From NCBI GenBank assembly GCA_963711725.1, contig CAVQFO010000018.1:1-64000 (forward strand): 64,000 nt of DNA, written 5' to 3'. The translations under genes were made by a program, and so were the position numbers. The stretch is from CAVQFO01 sp963711725. Its GTDB lineage: Bacteria > Pseudomonadota > Gammaproteobacteria > Nitrococcales > Aquisalimonadaceae. Below, piece by piece: positions 52,086-60,426 of the stretch; position 1 is the first letter of the stretch; every line of letters begins with the position of its first letter. The notes beneath the pieces are model-generated. The model did no database searches, had not been told where the DNA came from, and worked only from the letters and a program-made list of their open reading frames with translations.

Positions 52086-53105
52086 TCACCGAATCGGCGG
52101 TGCGTAGATCAGCCCGCCCTCGGTCCAGAGCTTGTTGTTGCCTCGGGGGATCTTGAGCGGGTCGCCGCCCAGGTTGCGGTCATAGATTTCGCCGTAGTTG
52201 CCGACCTGCCGGATCATCTTGGTACCCCAGTCTTTCACCATGCCGATGTTCTCGCCCAGGCTGCTGTTCACCCCCAGCAGGCGCTGGATCTTGGGGTTCC
52301 TGGACTTGCGCATCTCGTCGACGTTCTCGGAGGTGACGCCGTACTCCTCGGCGTTGATCAGGCCGAACAAAGTCCACTTCGCCACATTGAACCAATCGTC
52401 GTCGCCCTGACGAACCACCGGCCCCAGCGGTTCCTTGGAAATCACTTCCGGCAGGATGATGTTGGCGTCGGGGTTCTTCAGCTTGATGCGCTGGGCGTAG
52501 AGCCCCGAGCGGTCGGTCGTGTAGACGTCGCAGCGCCCGCTGTCGTAGGCGGCGATTACCTGATCGCTGTTTTCGAACACCACGGGGGTGAACTTCATGC
52601 CGTGGGAGCGGAAATAGTCGGCCATGTTGAGTTCGGTGGTGGTGCCGGCATTAGAACAGACCGTGGCGCCGTCGAGTTGCTTGGCGCTGGTCAGGCCCAA
52701 GTTCTTGCGGATCATGAAGCTCTGGCCGTCGTAGAAGTCCACGCCCACGAAGTTCAGGCCCAGCTGGGTGTCTCGGGTCATGGTCCAGGTGGTGTTGCGG
52801 GAGAGGATATCGATTTCGCCGGATTGCAGCGCCGTGAACCGCTCCTTGGCCGACAGCGGCACGAACTTCACCTTGGTGGCATCACCGAAGATCGTGGCCG
52901 CCAGGGCGTGGCAATAGTCCACATCCAGGCCTTTCCAGCGGCCTTTCTCGTCGGTGCTGGAGAAGCCGGGCAGCCCCTGGCTGACTCCGCAAATCAGGTT
53001 GCCGCGTTTCTTCACCGCGTCCATGGTCGGGCCTGCATGGGCCGCGGCGGCGATGACCAGCGCCGCCAGGGGAGCGAATGCGCAAACGCGTTTGAGTATC
53101 TTCAT
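52086..53105 (-). CDS. aapJ: Amino-acid ABC transporter substrate-binding protein AapJ
   Basis: 339-residue periplasmic binding protein. The signal peptide ends near AHA (about residue 24); the mature part opens GPTMDAVKKRGNLICGVSQG and has the SBP_bac_3 signature GFSSTDEKGRWKGLDVDYCHALA plus the AapJ-type DIDILSRNTTWTMTRDT and NFVGVDFYDGQSFMIRKN. Members bind general L-amino acids. GGGAGGGACACCCC precedes the ATG. It is the first gene of the aap cluster and lies 33 bp after rlmM on the same strand. Confidence 0.94.
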   Translation of the reverse strand: MKILKRVCAFAPLAALVIAAAAHAGPTMDAVKKRGNLICGVSQGLPGFSSTDEKGRWKGLDVDYCHALAATIFGDATKVKFVPLSAKERFTALQSGEIDILSRNTTWTMTRDTQLGLNFVGVDFYDGQSFMIRKNLGLTSAKQLDGATVCSNAGTTTELNMADYFRSHGMKFTPVVFENSDQVIAAYDSGRCDVYTTDRSGLYAQRIKLKNPDANIILPEVISKEPLGPVVRQGDDDWFNVAKWTLFGLINAEEYGVTSENVDEMRKSRNPKIQRLLGVNSSLGENIGMVKDWGTKMIRQVGNYGEIYDRNLGGDPLKIPRGNNKLWTEGGLIYAPPIR

Positions 53106-53138
53106 GGGGTGTCCCTCCCGAGTGATTATCGTTGGATG

Positions 53139-54236
53139 TTACCGCGATTCCCGTCGGGGTCGCACAAGGGCGTGGACGGTGACCTCCTCGCGATCGTGGT
53201 AGAGCTGCTTGCAGCGAAGCTCTACCGCCATGCCCGCCTGTTGCGTGGCTGCCTCAATGGCCGTCAAAGCCCGTTCCACGGCGGCGTGGCGCTTTTTCAT
53301 GGGCAGTTTCAGGTTGAAGATGGCCTGCCGGCAATCACCCCGAGTGAGCCACTGGGCGATCAGGGCGGCGACCCGGGAGGGCTTCTCCACCATATCGCAG
53401 ACCAGCCAGTCCACGCGCTTGGGCGGGCGGAAGCGGAAGGCGTCGAGCCTCTGGTGGTCCACCAGGCCAGAGGCCATGAGCGCAGGGTCCATGGGGCCGT
53501 TGTCGACCGCGGTGACATGGATTCCCCGCTGGACGAACTGCCAGGTCCAGCCGCCCGGGGCGGCACCCAGGTCCACGGCGCTCATGCCCGGCTTAAGCGC
53601 CGAGGCGTCCACGAACAGCTTGAAAGCCTCTTCCAGTTTCAGCGTCGAGCGGCTGGGTGCGCTCCGGGGGAAACGAAGCCGCGGTATGCCCATGGGCCAT
53701 GGGGCGCCGTGTCGCGGGAACGAAAAGGCCAGGTAGGCCCGGCCGGAATCCGGGAAGATCAAGTGCAGGCTGGGTGCCGGCGCGCCGCTCTTGAAGCGGA
53801 TTCCCGCGCTTTCGAGGGCCGATTCCAGGGGGCGACGGAATCGGCTGATGAACCGCGATACCGCTTTGCCTTCGTTGGTGTCCGGGTGTTCGATGGACAG
53901 ACCGGAGTATAGACGCGGCGCGTCCCGTAGCGCGGCGACAACGGGACCGGCGCGGTCACCCTCGGGCAGATCCTCGACGATCGCGTGCAGCGCCAGCACG
54001 TCCCGGGCGAAGACGAGAGTCGAAAAACCGAGTTCCGCCAGCAGCCCCTCGGCATCCGCCGGCTGCGTCAGGTGATAGGTTAGGAAAGCGTCGGCCCCGG
54101 CAGCGCGCGTGTATCCGTGAAGGCCGGCCGAGGCGCCCCGTTGCGCCAGCTCCGCAGCGCAGTCCGCCTCGAAGCCGGGGCGGCAATGGATGAACAGGCC
54201 GGCGGCGGCCGGCGGCTGGGGCGAATTGGAAGCCAT
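53139..54236 (-). CDS. rlmM: 23S rRNA C2498 2'-O-ribose methyltransferase RlmM
   Basis: 365 residues, almost identical in length to E. coli RlmM (366). The N-terminal THUMP-like part has GLFIHCRPGFEADCAAELAQ, and the C-terminal Rossmann domain has LKPGMSAVDLGAAPGGWTWQF (SAM-binding motif I) and WLVCDMVEKPSRVAALIAQW. The catalytic K-D-K-E tetrad is partly visible (K in LKLEEAFKLFV, D in VDWLVCDMVE, K in NLKLPMKKR). The start at 54236 is set by homology; no strong ribosome-binding site is visible. RlmM modifies C2498 in the peptidyl-transferase ring. Confidence 0.93.
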   Translation of the reverse strand: MASNSPQPPAAAGLFIHCRPGFEADCAAELAQRGASAGLHGYTRAAGADAFLTYHLTQPADAEGLLAELGFSTLVFARDVLALHAIVEDLPEGDRAGPVVAALRDAPRLYSGLSIEHPDTNEGKAVSRFISRFRRPLESALESAGIRFKSGAPAPSLHLIFPDSGRAYLAFSFPRHGAPWPMGIPRLRFPRSAPSRSTLKLEEAFKLFVDASALKPGMSAVDLGAAPGGWTWQFVQRGIHVTAVDNGPMDPALMASGLVDHQRLDAFRFRPPKRVDWLVCDMVEKPSRVAALIAQWLTRGDCRQAIFNLKLPMKKRHAAVERALTAIEAATQQAGMAVELRCKQLYHDREEVTVHALVRPRRESR

Positions 54237-54369
54237 GGCGGCGTATTCTACCGGTCGCGGGGGCGATTTCACGTGCGTCGCGGCGGTGGATGGTATCGAC
54301 GCCGAGCGGCTATGCTATCAGTGGACGGGAGTATCCGGCCGCCGGGCACAACGCATAAAGGAGTTTTTC

Positions 54370-55125
54370 ATGCAAATCGCCATCCTGGTCGTATTGGCGC
54401 TGATCGCGGCGCTGTTGTTCGCCTCTCTGCGGGTCATCAAGGAGTACGAGCGCGGCGTGGTGTTTTTCCTGGGTCGTTTCCAGATGGTGTACGGTCCGGG
54501 CCTGAAAATTCTCGTGCCCGTGGTTCAGCAGATGGTGAAGGTGGATATCCGCACCATCACCATGGACGTGCCCAGCCAGGACGTGATCTCCAAGGACAAC
54601 GTGTCGGTGAAGGTCAACGCCGTGCTGTATTTCCGCGTGGTGGACGCCGAGAAGGCCATCATTCAGGTGGAGAACTACTATGCCGCAACCAGTCAGTTGG
54701 CACAGACCACGCTGCGCTCGGTGCTCGGGCGGCACGATCTGGACGAAATGTTGAGCGAACGGGACAAGCTGAACGAGGACGTTCAGGAGATCCTGGACGA
54801 ACAGACCGACGCCTGGGGCATCAAGGTCTCCAACGTTGAAATCAAACACGTGGACCTGGACGAGAGCATGATTCGCGCCATTGCCCGGCAGGCGGAGGCG
54901 GAACGCGACCGGCGCGCCAAGGTGATTCACGCCCAAGGCGAGTTCGAGGCCTCCCAGAAACTGGTGGAAGCCGCCCAGGTGATCGCGCAGCAGCCGGAAG
55001 CGCTGCAGTTGCGCTATCTGCAAACCCTTTCCGACATCTCGGGCCGGTCCAGTACCACGGTGATTCCGTTGCCGGTGGATACGCTCAAGCAGTTGGTTCA
55101 GCCCTTCGCCGGGCGCTCGGAATAG
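54370..55125 (+). CDS. SPFH-domain protein (slipin/stomatin-like)
   Basis: 251-residue slipin. An N-terminal membrane helix (MQIAILVVLALIAALLFASL) is followed by the SPFH/PHB domain: RVIKEYERGVVFFLGRFQ, GPGLKILVPVV, TITMDVPSQDVISKDNVSVK, and TLRSVLGRHDLDEMLSERD. The C-terminal part is a charged coiled coil (RQAEAERDRRAKVIHAQGEF) and ends with a hydrophobic oligomerisation segment. Slipins assemble into membrane rings and often pair with NfeD proteases; no NfeD gene is adjacent. AAAGGAG lies 6 nt upstream of the ATG. It is divergent from rlmM (gap 133 bp) and precedes xerD by 7 bp, so the pair may be an operon. Confidence 0.92.
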   Translation: MQIAILVVLALIAALLFASLRVIKEYERGVVFFLGRFQMVYGPGLKILVPVVQQMVKVDIRTITMDVPSQDVISKDNVSVKVNAVLYFRVVDAEKAIIQVENYYAATSQLAQTTLRSVLGRHDLDEMLSERDKLNEDVQEILDEQTDAWGIKVSNVEIKHVDLDESMIRAIARQAEAERDRRAKVIHAQGEFEASQKLVEAAQVIAQQPEALQLRYLQTLSDISGRSSTTVIPLPVDTLKQLVQPFAGRSE

Positions 55126-55132
55126 GGCGCTG

Positions 55133-56083
55133 ATGTCCGGCAGGCGTTCCGGCGGGGCGGGGCGCGGCACGCGCAGCGCCGCGCGGGTGCCGCCGGAGGC
55201 CGCTGCCGACATCGACCGATTCCTGGATTCCGCCTGGATGGAACGCGGTCTCAGCGAGCATACGCTGGCCGCGTATCGATCCGATCTTCGTGCATTCGCC
55301 GCCTGGATCGCTACCTTGGGCGCCACCTTGACCACCGTGCGACGGGACATGGTGCTGGGCTACCTCGCTCAGCGGGTGCAGGCCGGAATGCGGCCCCGCA
55401 GCACCTCCCGACTGCTTTCCAGCCTGCGCCAGTACTACCGCTTTGAACTCCGCGAGGGCCGGCTCAAACAGGACCCTACGGCCCGGGTGGACTCACCCAA
55501 GCTGGGGCGTCCGCTGCCCGACGCCCTCACGGAAAAGGAAGTGGAGTCCCTGCTGGACGCGCCGGATCTGGAAGACCCGATCGGCTTGCGGGATCGGGCC
55601 ATGCTGGAACTGGTCTACGCCACCGGGCTGCGGGTCTCCGAGTTGGTGAACCTGGAGCTGGGTCAGATCAATCCGCGCCAGGGTGTGATCCGGGTGATGG
55701 GAAAGGGCAGCAAGGAGCGGCTGGTACCCATGGGCGAAGAGGCCCTTTACTGGGTGGACCGCTATCTGAACGGCGCCCGGCCCGTGCTGTTGGGGCGCAA
55801 GCCCAGCAACGCACTGTTTGTCACCGCCCGGGGAGGCGCGCCCACGCGGCAGGCTTTCTGGTATCGCATCAAACGCTATGCGGCGGAAACGGGAATCCGC
55901 AAGCACCTCTCCCCGCACACCTTGCGCCACTCCTTCGCAACCCATCTGTTGAATCATGGTGCGGATCTGCGCGTCGTCCAGCTGCTGCTGGGTCATAGCG
56001 ATCTGTCCACCACGCAGATCTATACGCACGTGGCGCGTCAGCGGCTGAAGGACCTGCACGCCGCGCATCATCCCAGAGGCTGA
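55133..56083 (+). CDS. xerD: Site-specific tyrosine recombinase XerD
   Basis: 316-residue tyrosine recombinase that, with XerC, resolves chromosome dimers at dif. The SAM-like N-terminal domain contains ERGLSEHTLAAYRSDLRAFA; the catalytic domain has Arg in ATGLRVSELVNL (about 166), HTLRHSFATHLL (His and Arg, about 262), GHSDLSTTQIYTHV (His about 286, nucleophile Tyr about 297). The TLTEKEVESLLDAP and LRVVQLLLGH segments are XerD-typical. Its partner dsbC follows after 94 bp. XerC is not in the window. Confidence 0.95.
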   Translation: MSGRRSGGAGRGTRSAARVPPEAAADIDRFLDSAWMERGLSEHTLAAYRSDLRAFAAWIATLGATLTTVRRDMVLGYLAQRVQAGMRPRSTSRLLSSLRQYYRFELREGRLKQDPTARVDSPKLGRPLPDALTEKEVESLLDAPDLEDPIGLRDRAMLELVYATGLRVSELVNLELGQINPRQGVIRVMGKGSKERLVPMGEEALYWVDRYLNGARPVLLGRKPSNALFVTARGGAPTRQAFWYRIKRYAAETGIRKHLSPHTLRHSFATHLLNHGADLRVVQLLLGHSDLSTTQIYTHVARQRLKDLHAAHHPRG

Positions 56084-56177
56084 GTTCGGCCGCCCGCGCC
56101 GGTTGCCATGCCCCATTTGCGGACATGTGCGATGATACCGGCGTTGTTCCCCTGGCTCGGACAGTGAGAGTGGATTG

Positions 56178-56936
56178 ATGATGCGCAAGTTTATGACCGT
56201 GGCGGTGGGCTTGGTGCTGGTGCTCAGCGGGTGGCCCGCCGGCGCGGGACAGAAGGAGGATGTGGCGAGGATACGCGCCGCGATGACGGCCGTGGGCGCG
56301 AAGTACAGCCCCGACACGGTGAAGCCGACGCCCATCGACGGTATCTACCAGGTGACGGCGGGCGCCAAGGTCTACTACGTCTCCGCCGACGGCAAATACC
56401 TGTTCCATGGGGACGTGGTGAGTCTTCGGGAAAAGACATCCATCACGGAGCCCGTTCGCCGGCAACTGCGGAAGAACATGATCGACGCGGTCGGGGAGAA
56501 GAACATGCTGATCTTCGCTCCGGATCATCCCAAATACGTGGTCAACGTGTTTACGGATATCGACTGCCCGTATTGCCGCAAGCTGCATAGCCAGATCGAC
56601 GAATACAACCGGCTGGGCATTGAAATCCGCTATCTGTTTCTGCCTCGGGCGGGCCTACAGTCCCCTTCCTACGACAAGGCCGTGAGCGTCTGGTGCGGCG
56701 ACGATCGGCACCAGGCCATGACCGATGCCCAGGATGGCGGCTACCTGCTGCGCCGCGAATGCAAGAATCCCGTTCGCGATCATTACGAGCTGGCTCACGA
56801 ACTGGGTTTCCGCGCCACACCGACAATGGTGACGGATTCTGGTGAGGTGCATGTGGGTTATCTTTCGCCCCAGGACCTGCTGAAGCTTCTGGACGAGCAG
56901 AACAGCAATCTGGGGCCGAGAAAGACGAACGGTTGA
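56178..56936 (+). CDS. dsbC: Thiol:disulfide interchange protein DsbC
   Basis: 252-residue periplasmic disulfide isomerase. Signal peptide (MMRKFMTVAVGLVLVLSGWP, cleaved near AGA-G); N-terminal dimerisation domain with KYSPDTVKPTPIDGIYQVT; thioredoxin domain with the active site DIDCPYCRKLHSQ (CPYC) and the cis-Pro in GFRATPTMVT. A second cysteine pair (VWCGDD and RRECKNP) matches the structural disulfide of DsbC. The ATG at 56178 is chosen; an adjacent ATG at 56181 is equivalent. Neighbouring xerD-dsbC is a conserved gammaproteobacterial pair. Confidence 0.95.
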   Translation: MMRKFMTVAVGLVLVLSGWPAGAGQKEDVARIRAAMTAVGAKYSPDTVKPTPIDGIYQVTAGAKVYYVSADGKYLFHGDVVSLREKTSITEPVRRQLRKNMIDAVGEKNMLIFAPDHPKYVVNVFTDIDCPYCRKLHSQIDEYNRLGIEIRYLFLPRAGLQSPSYDKAVSVWCGDDRHQAMTDAQDGGYLLRRECKNPVRDHYELAHELGFRATPTMVTDSGEVHVGYLSPQDLLKLLDEQNSNLGPRKTNG

Positions 56937-56992
56937 GGAAAACGGTCGCCCGACGCCGGGACCGGCGCCGGGTGAGGCAGCGCGGGGCAGGA

Positions 56993-57316
56993 TCAGCGCT
57001 CCAGGTATTGCAGCTTGTCGGTCTTGCCGTCCCATTCCTCGGCGTCTTCCGGCGGATCCTTCTGCTCGGTGATGACCGGCCAACTCTGGGATAACTCGGC
57101 GTTGAGCTCCAGGTAGTTGTTGTACTCCTCCGGCAAGTCGTCTTCGGAGAAGATGGCCTCCGCCGGGCACTCGGGTTCGCACAAGGTGCAGTCGATGCAC
57201 TCGTCCGGGTCGATCACCAGGAAGTTCGGGCCCTCGTGGAAGCAGTCCACCGGGCAGACTTCAACACAGTCCGTGTATTTGCACTTGATGCAGTTTTCCG
57301 TGACGACAAAGGTCAT
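56993..57316 (-). CDS. fdxA: 7Fe ferredoxin (FdxA)
   Basis: 107-residue soluble ferredoxin, nearly the length of Azotobacter FdI. The cluster ligands are visible as CIKCKYTDCVEVCPVDCF and CIDCTLCEPECP, giving one [3Fe-4S] and one [4Fe-4S] centre. The long C-terminal tail (DDLPEEYNNYLELNAELSQS) is typical of this family. The ATG is preceded by GGAGTAAGCC. It is convergent with dsbC and lies 184 bp after mutS on the same strand; mutS-fdxA is a conserved gammaproteobacterial arrangement. Confidence 0.95.
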   Translation of the reverse strand: MTFVVTENCIKCKYTDCVEVCPVDCFHEGPNFLVIDPDECIDCTLCEPECPAEAIFSEDDLPEEYNNYLELNAELSQSWPVITEQKDPPEDAEEWDGKTDKLQYLER

Positions 57317-57500
57317 GGCTTACTCCGGTTACCAGAGGTCAGAATTCGAGAACGGCCGCATTTTACTAGCCTTTCAAAGAGTATTGCCAGGTCTCGGCGC
57401 GCCCGCGGGAGAAAACGCAAACGCTCGGGCTGCGGCTGATTCTAAGCAATCCCCCGCCTTGAATTAACAGACTATGCGTCGGGGAATGCTCCGGCGCCCG

Positions 57501-60071
57501 TCATTGCCCTTGCGCCGACAGCTCTTTGAGCTGATAAAGGCTTTCCAGTGCCTGCCGGGGGGTCATGTTGTCCGGGTCCAGCGCGTCCAGCCGGTCGCGC
57601 AGCGGGTCTTCGGCCGGCTCCTGGAACAGGGGCAACTGGTCCAGGCCTTCGCTATTGCTGGCGTGGGTCTCCCGCTCCAGCCGTTCCAGCTTGTCCCTGG
57701 CGGCCTCGATCACCTTTCTCGGGACGCCGGCCAGGGCGGCCACTTGCAGGCCGTAGCTCTGGTTCGCCGGCCCATCCTTCACCGCGTGCAGAAAGACGAT
57801 GCGTTCGCCGTGTTCCACCGCATCCAGGTGGACATTGGCAATGGTGTCGAACTGCTCGGGCAGGGTGGTCATCTCGAAGTAGTGAGTGGCGAACAGGCTG
57901 AACGCGCGGACCCGGCCGGCGAGATACGCGGCGGTGGCCCAGGCCAGGGACAGGCCGTCGAAGGTGCTGGTGCCTCGGCCCACCTCGTCCATCAGTACCA
58001 GGCTGTTGGGAGTGGCGTTGTTGAGGATATTGGCCGTCTCGGTCATTTCCACCATGAACGTGGAACGGCCGCTGGCCAGGTCGTCGGAGGCGCCGATGCG
58101 GGTGAAGATTCGGTCAATGGGCCCGATGCGGGCTTCCCGGGCGGGCACGAAACAACCAACGTGGGCGAGCAGGGCGATCAGCGCGATTTGCCGCATGAAC
58201 GTTGATTTGCCGCCCATGTTGGGGCCGGTGATGATGAGCATGCGCCGGCGATCCGTCAGGCGAAGGTCGTTGGGGATGAACGGATCTTCCAGGACCTGTT
58301 CGACCACCGGATGACGACCCTCCCGAACCTGGATGCCCGGCTGTTCGGTGAGGTCGGGGCGGCAATAATTCAGCGCATCCGCGCGTTCGGAAAATGCGGA
58401 CAGGGTGTCCACCTCCGCCAGCGCGGCGGCCGTGGCCTGGAGCGCGGGCAGATCGGCGTTGATCTTTTCCAGCAACTCCTCGTAAAGCGCCTTTTCCCGG
58501 CCCAGGGCCCGTTCCCTGGCGCTCAGCACCTTGTCCTCGAAGGCCTTGAGCTCCGGGGTGACATAGCGCTCCGCGCCCTTGAGGGTCTGCCGCCTGATGT
58601 AGGTCTCCGGCACCTTGTCGGCCTGGGCCTTGGACACCTCGATGTAGTAGCCATGCACCCGGTTGTAGCTGACTTTCAGGGTGGCGATGCCGGTTTCTTC
58701 CCGCTCCCGGGCTTCCAGGTCGATCAGGAACTGGTCGGCGTTGCGGCTGAGATTCCGCAGCTCGTCCAGTTCCGGGTCGTAGCCCTCGGCGATGACGCCG
58801 CCGTCGCGGATCAATACGGGGGGCTGCTCGATGACGGCGCGGCGCAGCAGTTCCAGCGTGACGGGATGCTCCCCCGCGGCCTCGGCCAGTCCTTGCAGTC
58901 GCGCGGCGGCCAGGGGCTCCATGAGGGCCTGCAGCCCCGGCAGACGCGACAGCGACTCCCGCAGTCCCGTGAGATCCCGCGGCCGGGCGGAGCGAAGCGC
59001 CACGCGGGCCAGAATGCGCTCCACGTCGCCGATGCCGTGAAGCGCGTCCCGCAGAGCGTCGTATCGGCGGCCGTGCTGCAGGTCTTCGAGGGCATCATAA
59101 CGGGCTTGCAGGCATTCCCGGTCCCGCAGAGGGCGGTTGATCCAGCGGCGAAGCAAGCGTCCGCCCATGGCCGTCACGGTGGTGTCGAGTACGGCGGCCA
59201 GGGTGTGTTCGGTGCCGCCGGCCAGGTTGAATTCGATTTCCAGGTTACGGCGGCTGGCGGCATCGATGACGATGGCCTCGTCGTGGTTTTCCACGGTGAG
59301 GCCGAGTATGTGGGGCAGGGCGGCGCGTTGGGTGTCCGCCACGTACTGCATCAGGCAGCCCGCGGCTGCCACGGCCAAGGTCAGATGTTCGCAGCCGAAG
59401 CCGGAGAGGTCCTGAGTGCCGAACTGGCGGGTCAGCAGGCGCTGGGCGCTTTCCAGATCGAAATGCCAAGGCGCCCGGCGGGATACGCCGGGGCGTTCGG
59501 CGAGCAGGCGAACCAGGGCCCCGTCCTCGTCGATCAGGACTTCCGCGGGGCGCAGGCGCTCCATCTCCGCCCGCAGGCCCGCCGTGCCCTGAATCTCGGT
59601 AATGGTGAAGCGGCCACTGGACAGCTCCAGTGTGGCGATGCCGTAGTGTTCGCCGTTTTCCGCGACTGCCGCCAGGAGGTTGCTCCGGCGTTCCTCGAGC
59701 AGGGACTCATCGGTCAGCGTGCCGGGCGTGACGATACGAACAACCTGGCGTTCCACGGGGCCCTTGCTGGCCGCCGGATCGCCGATCTGCTCGCAGATGG
59801 CCACGGATTCGCCCAGGCGCACCAGCCGCGCCAGATAACTTTCCACGGCGTGCACCGGCACGCCCGCCATGGGAATGGGTTCGCCCGCGCTCTGGCCCCG
59901 CGAGGTCAGAGTGATATCCAATAGCCGGGCCGCCCGGCGGGCGTCTTCGTAGAACAGTTCGTAGAAATCGCCCATGCGGTAGAACACCAGGATGTCCGGG
60001 TGATCCGCCTTGATGCGCAGATATTGCTGCATCATGGGTGTGTGCTGTGCGGGCCTGGCTTCGTTCCCCAT
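57501..60071 (-). CDS. mutS: DNA mismatch repair protein MutS
   Basis: 856-residue MutS. The mismatch-recognition motif FYRMGDFYELFYEDA is near residue 30, with the Phe-x-Glu pair intact; the clamp and lever regions follow, then the P-loop GPNMGGKSTFMRQ near residue 617, Walker B VLMDEVGRGTSTFDGL and the composite-site segment with FATHYFE. The C-terminal tetramerisation region is present (PLFQEPAEDP onwards). Length and all active-site motifs look intact. The upstream gap to 60157 is only 86 bp before the MITE-like element begins, so the element sits inside or directly behind its promoter region. Confidence 0.96.
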   Translation of the reverse strand: MGNEARPAQHTPMMQQYLRIKADHPDILVFYRMGDFYELFYEDARRAARLLDITLTSRGQSAGEPIPMAGVPVHAVESYLARLVRLGESVAICEQIGDPAASKGPVERQVVRIVTPGTLTDESLLEERRSNLLAAVAENGEHYGIATLELSSGRFTITEIQGTAGLRAEMERLRPAEVLIDEDGALVRLLAERPGVSRRAPWHFDLESAQRLLTRQFGTQDLSGFGCEHLTLAVAAAGCLMQYVADTQRAALPHILGLTVENHDEAIVIDAASRRNLEIEFNLAGGTEHTLAAVLDTTVTAMGGRLLRRWINRPLRDRECLQARYDALEDLQHGRRYDALRDALHGIGDVERILARVALRSARPRDLTGLRESLSRLPGLQALMEPLAAARLQGLAEAAGEHPVTLELLRRAVIEQPPVLIRDGGVIAEGYDPELDELRNLSRNADQFLIDLEAREREETGIATLKVSYNRVHGYYIEVSKAQADKVPETYIRRQTLKGAERYVTPELKAFEDKVLSARERALGREKALYEELLEKINADLPALQATAAALAEVDTLSAFSERADALNYCRPDLTEQPGIQVREGRHPVVEQVLEDPFIPNDLRLTDRRRMLIITGPNMGGKSTFMRQIALIALLAHVGCFVPAREARIGPIDRIFTRIGASDDLASGRSTFMVEMTETANILNNATPNSLVLMDEVGRGTSTFDGLSLAWATAAYLAGRVRAFSLFATHYFEMTTLPEQFDTIANVHLDAVEHGERIVFLHAVKDGPANQSYGLQVAALAGVPRKVIEAARDKLERLERETHASNSEGLDQLPLFQEPAEDPLRDRLDALDPDNMTPRQALESLYQLKELSAQGQ

Positions 60072-60157
60072 GGGCGCTTTTCGGGTTCGGGTTGGAAACC
60101 GGGGAGTGTAACGACTCGGCGGGCGCTTTCACACTCCGCGATGAACGCTCTCCCTAG

Positions 60158-60426
60158 GGAGACATTGATCCATTCACACGGCCGCGCTCAGGTCTGTTTT
60201 GGTCATCTGGGTAGGCGCGGTGCCGGTCGCGTAGCCGTCGCTACGGGGCCGGTTCCGCAACACCGCCGGGGGCCAAAACAGGGCTGAGCCCTTCGGGTTA
60301 CGGCCTGAGAAGCCGCCCTGGGGTGTTGCGCCGCTTGACCGTAGAGCGACTATGGCGCTGCGCGGCGCGCCTACCATGCCGGCTTCTCAGGCCGTAACGC
60401 GGCCGTGTGTATAAGTCAGCGTCTGC
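60158..60426 (-). mobile_element. MITE-like element, copy 2 (269 bp)
   Basis: Flanked by CTAG at 60154-60157 and 60427-60430. Terminal inverted repeats match those of copy 1 (GGAGACATTGATC... and ...GTCAGCGTCTGC, both ending in CACGGCCGCG). Read on the minus strand it follows copy 1 base for base over most of its length (CTGTTTTGG arms, CGTAGC-GACG-GCTACG hairpin), but carries an extra ~75 bp inside the GTTACGGCCTGAG / CTCAGGCCGTAAC hairpin. It lies between the DUF1207 gene and mutS. Confidence 0.8.

Noticed and set aside
52059..53912. 617-codon open frame on the plus strand
   Set aside because: Antisense across both aapJ and rlmM, two clear genes; composition is that of a shadow frame.
58311..59924. 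537-codon open frame on the plus strand
   Set aside because: Antisense to mutS, whose domains are intact; the translation is low-complexity and rich in Gly/Gln/His.
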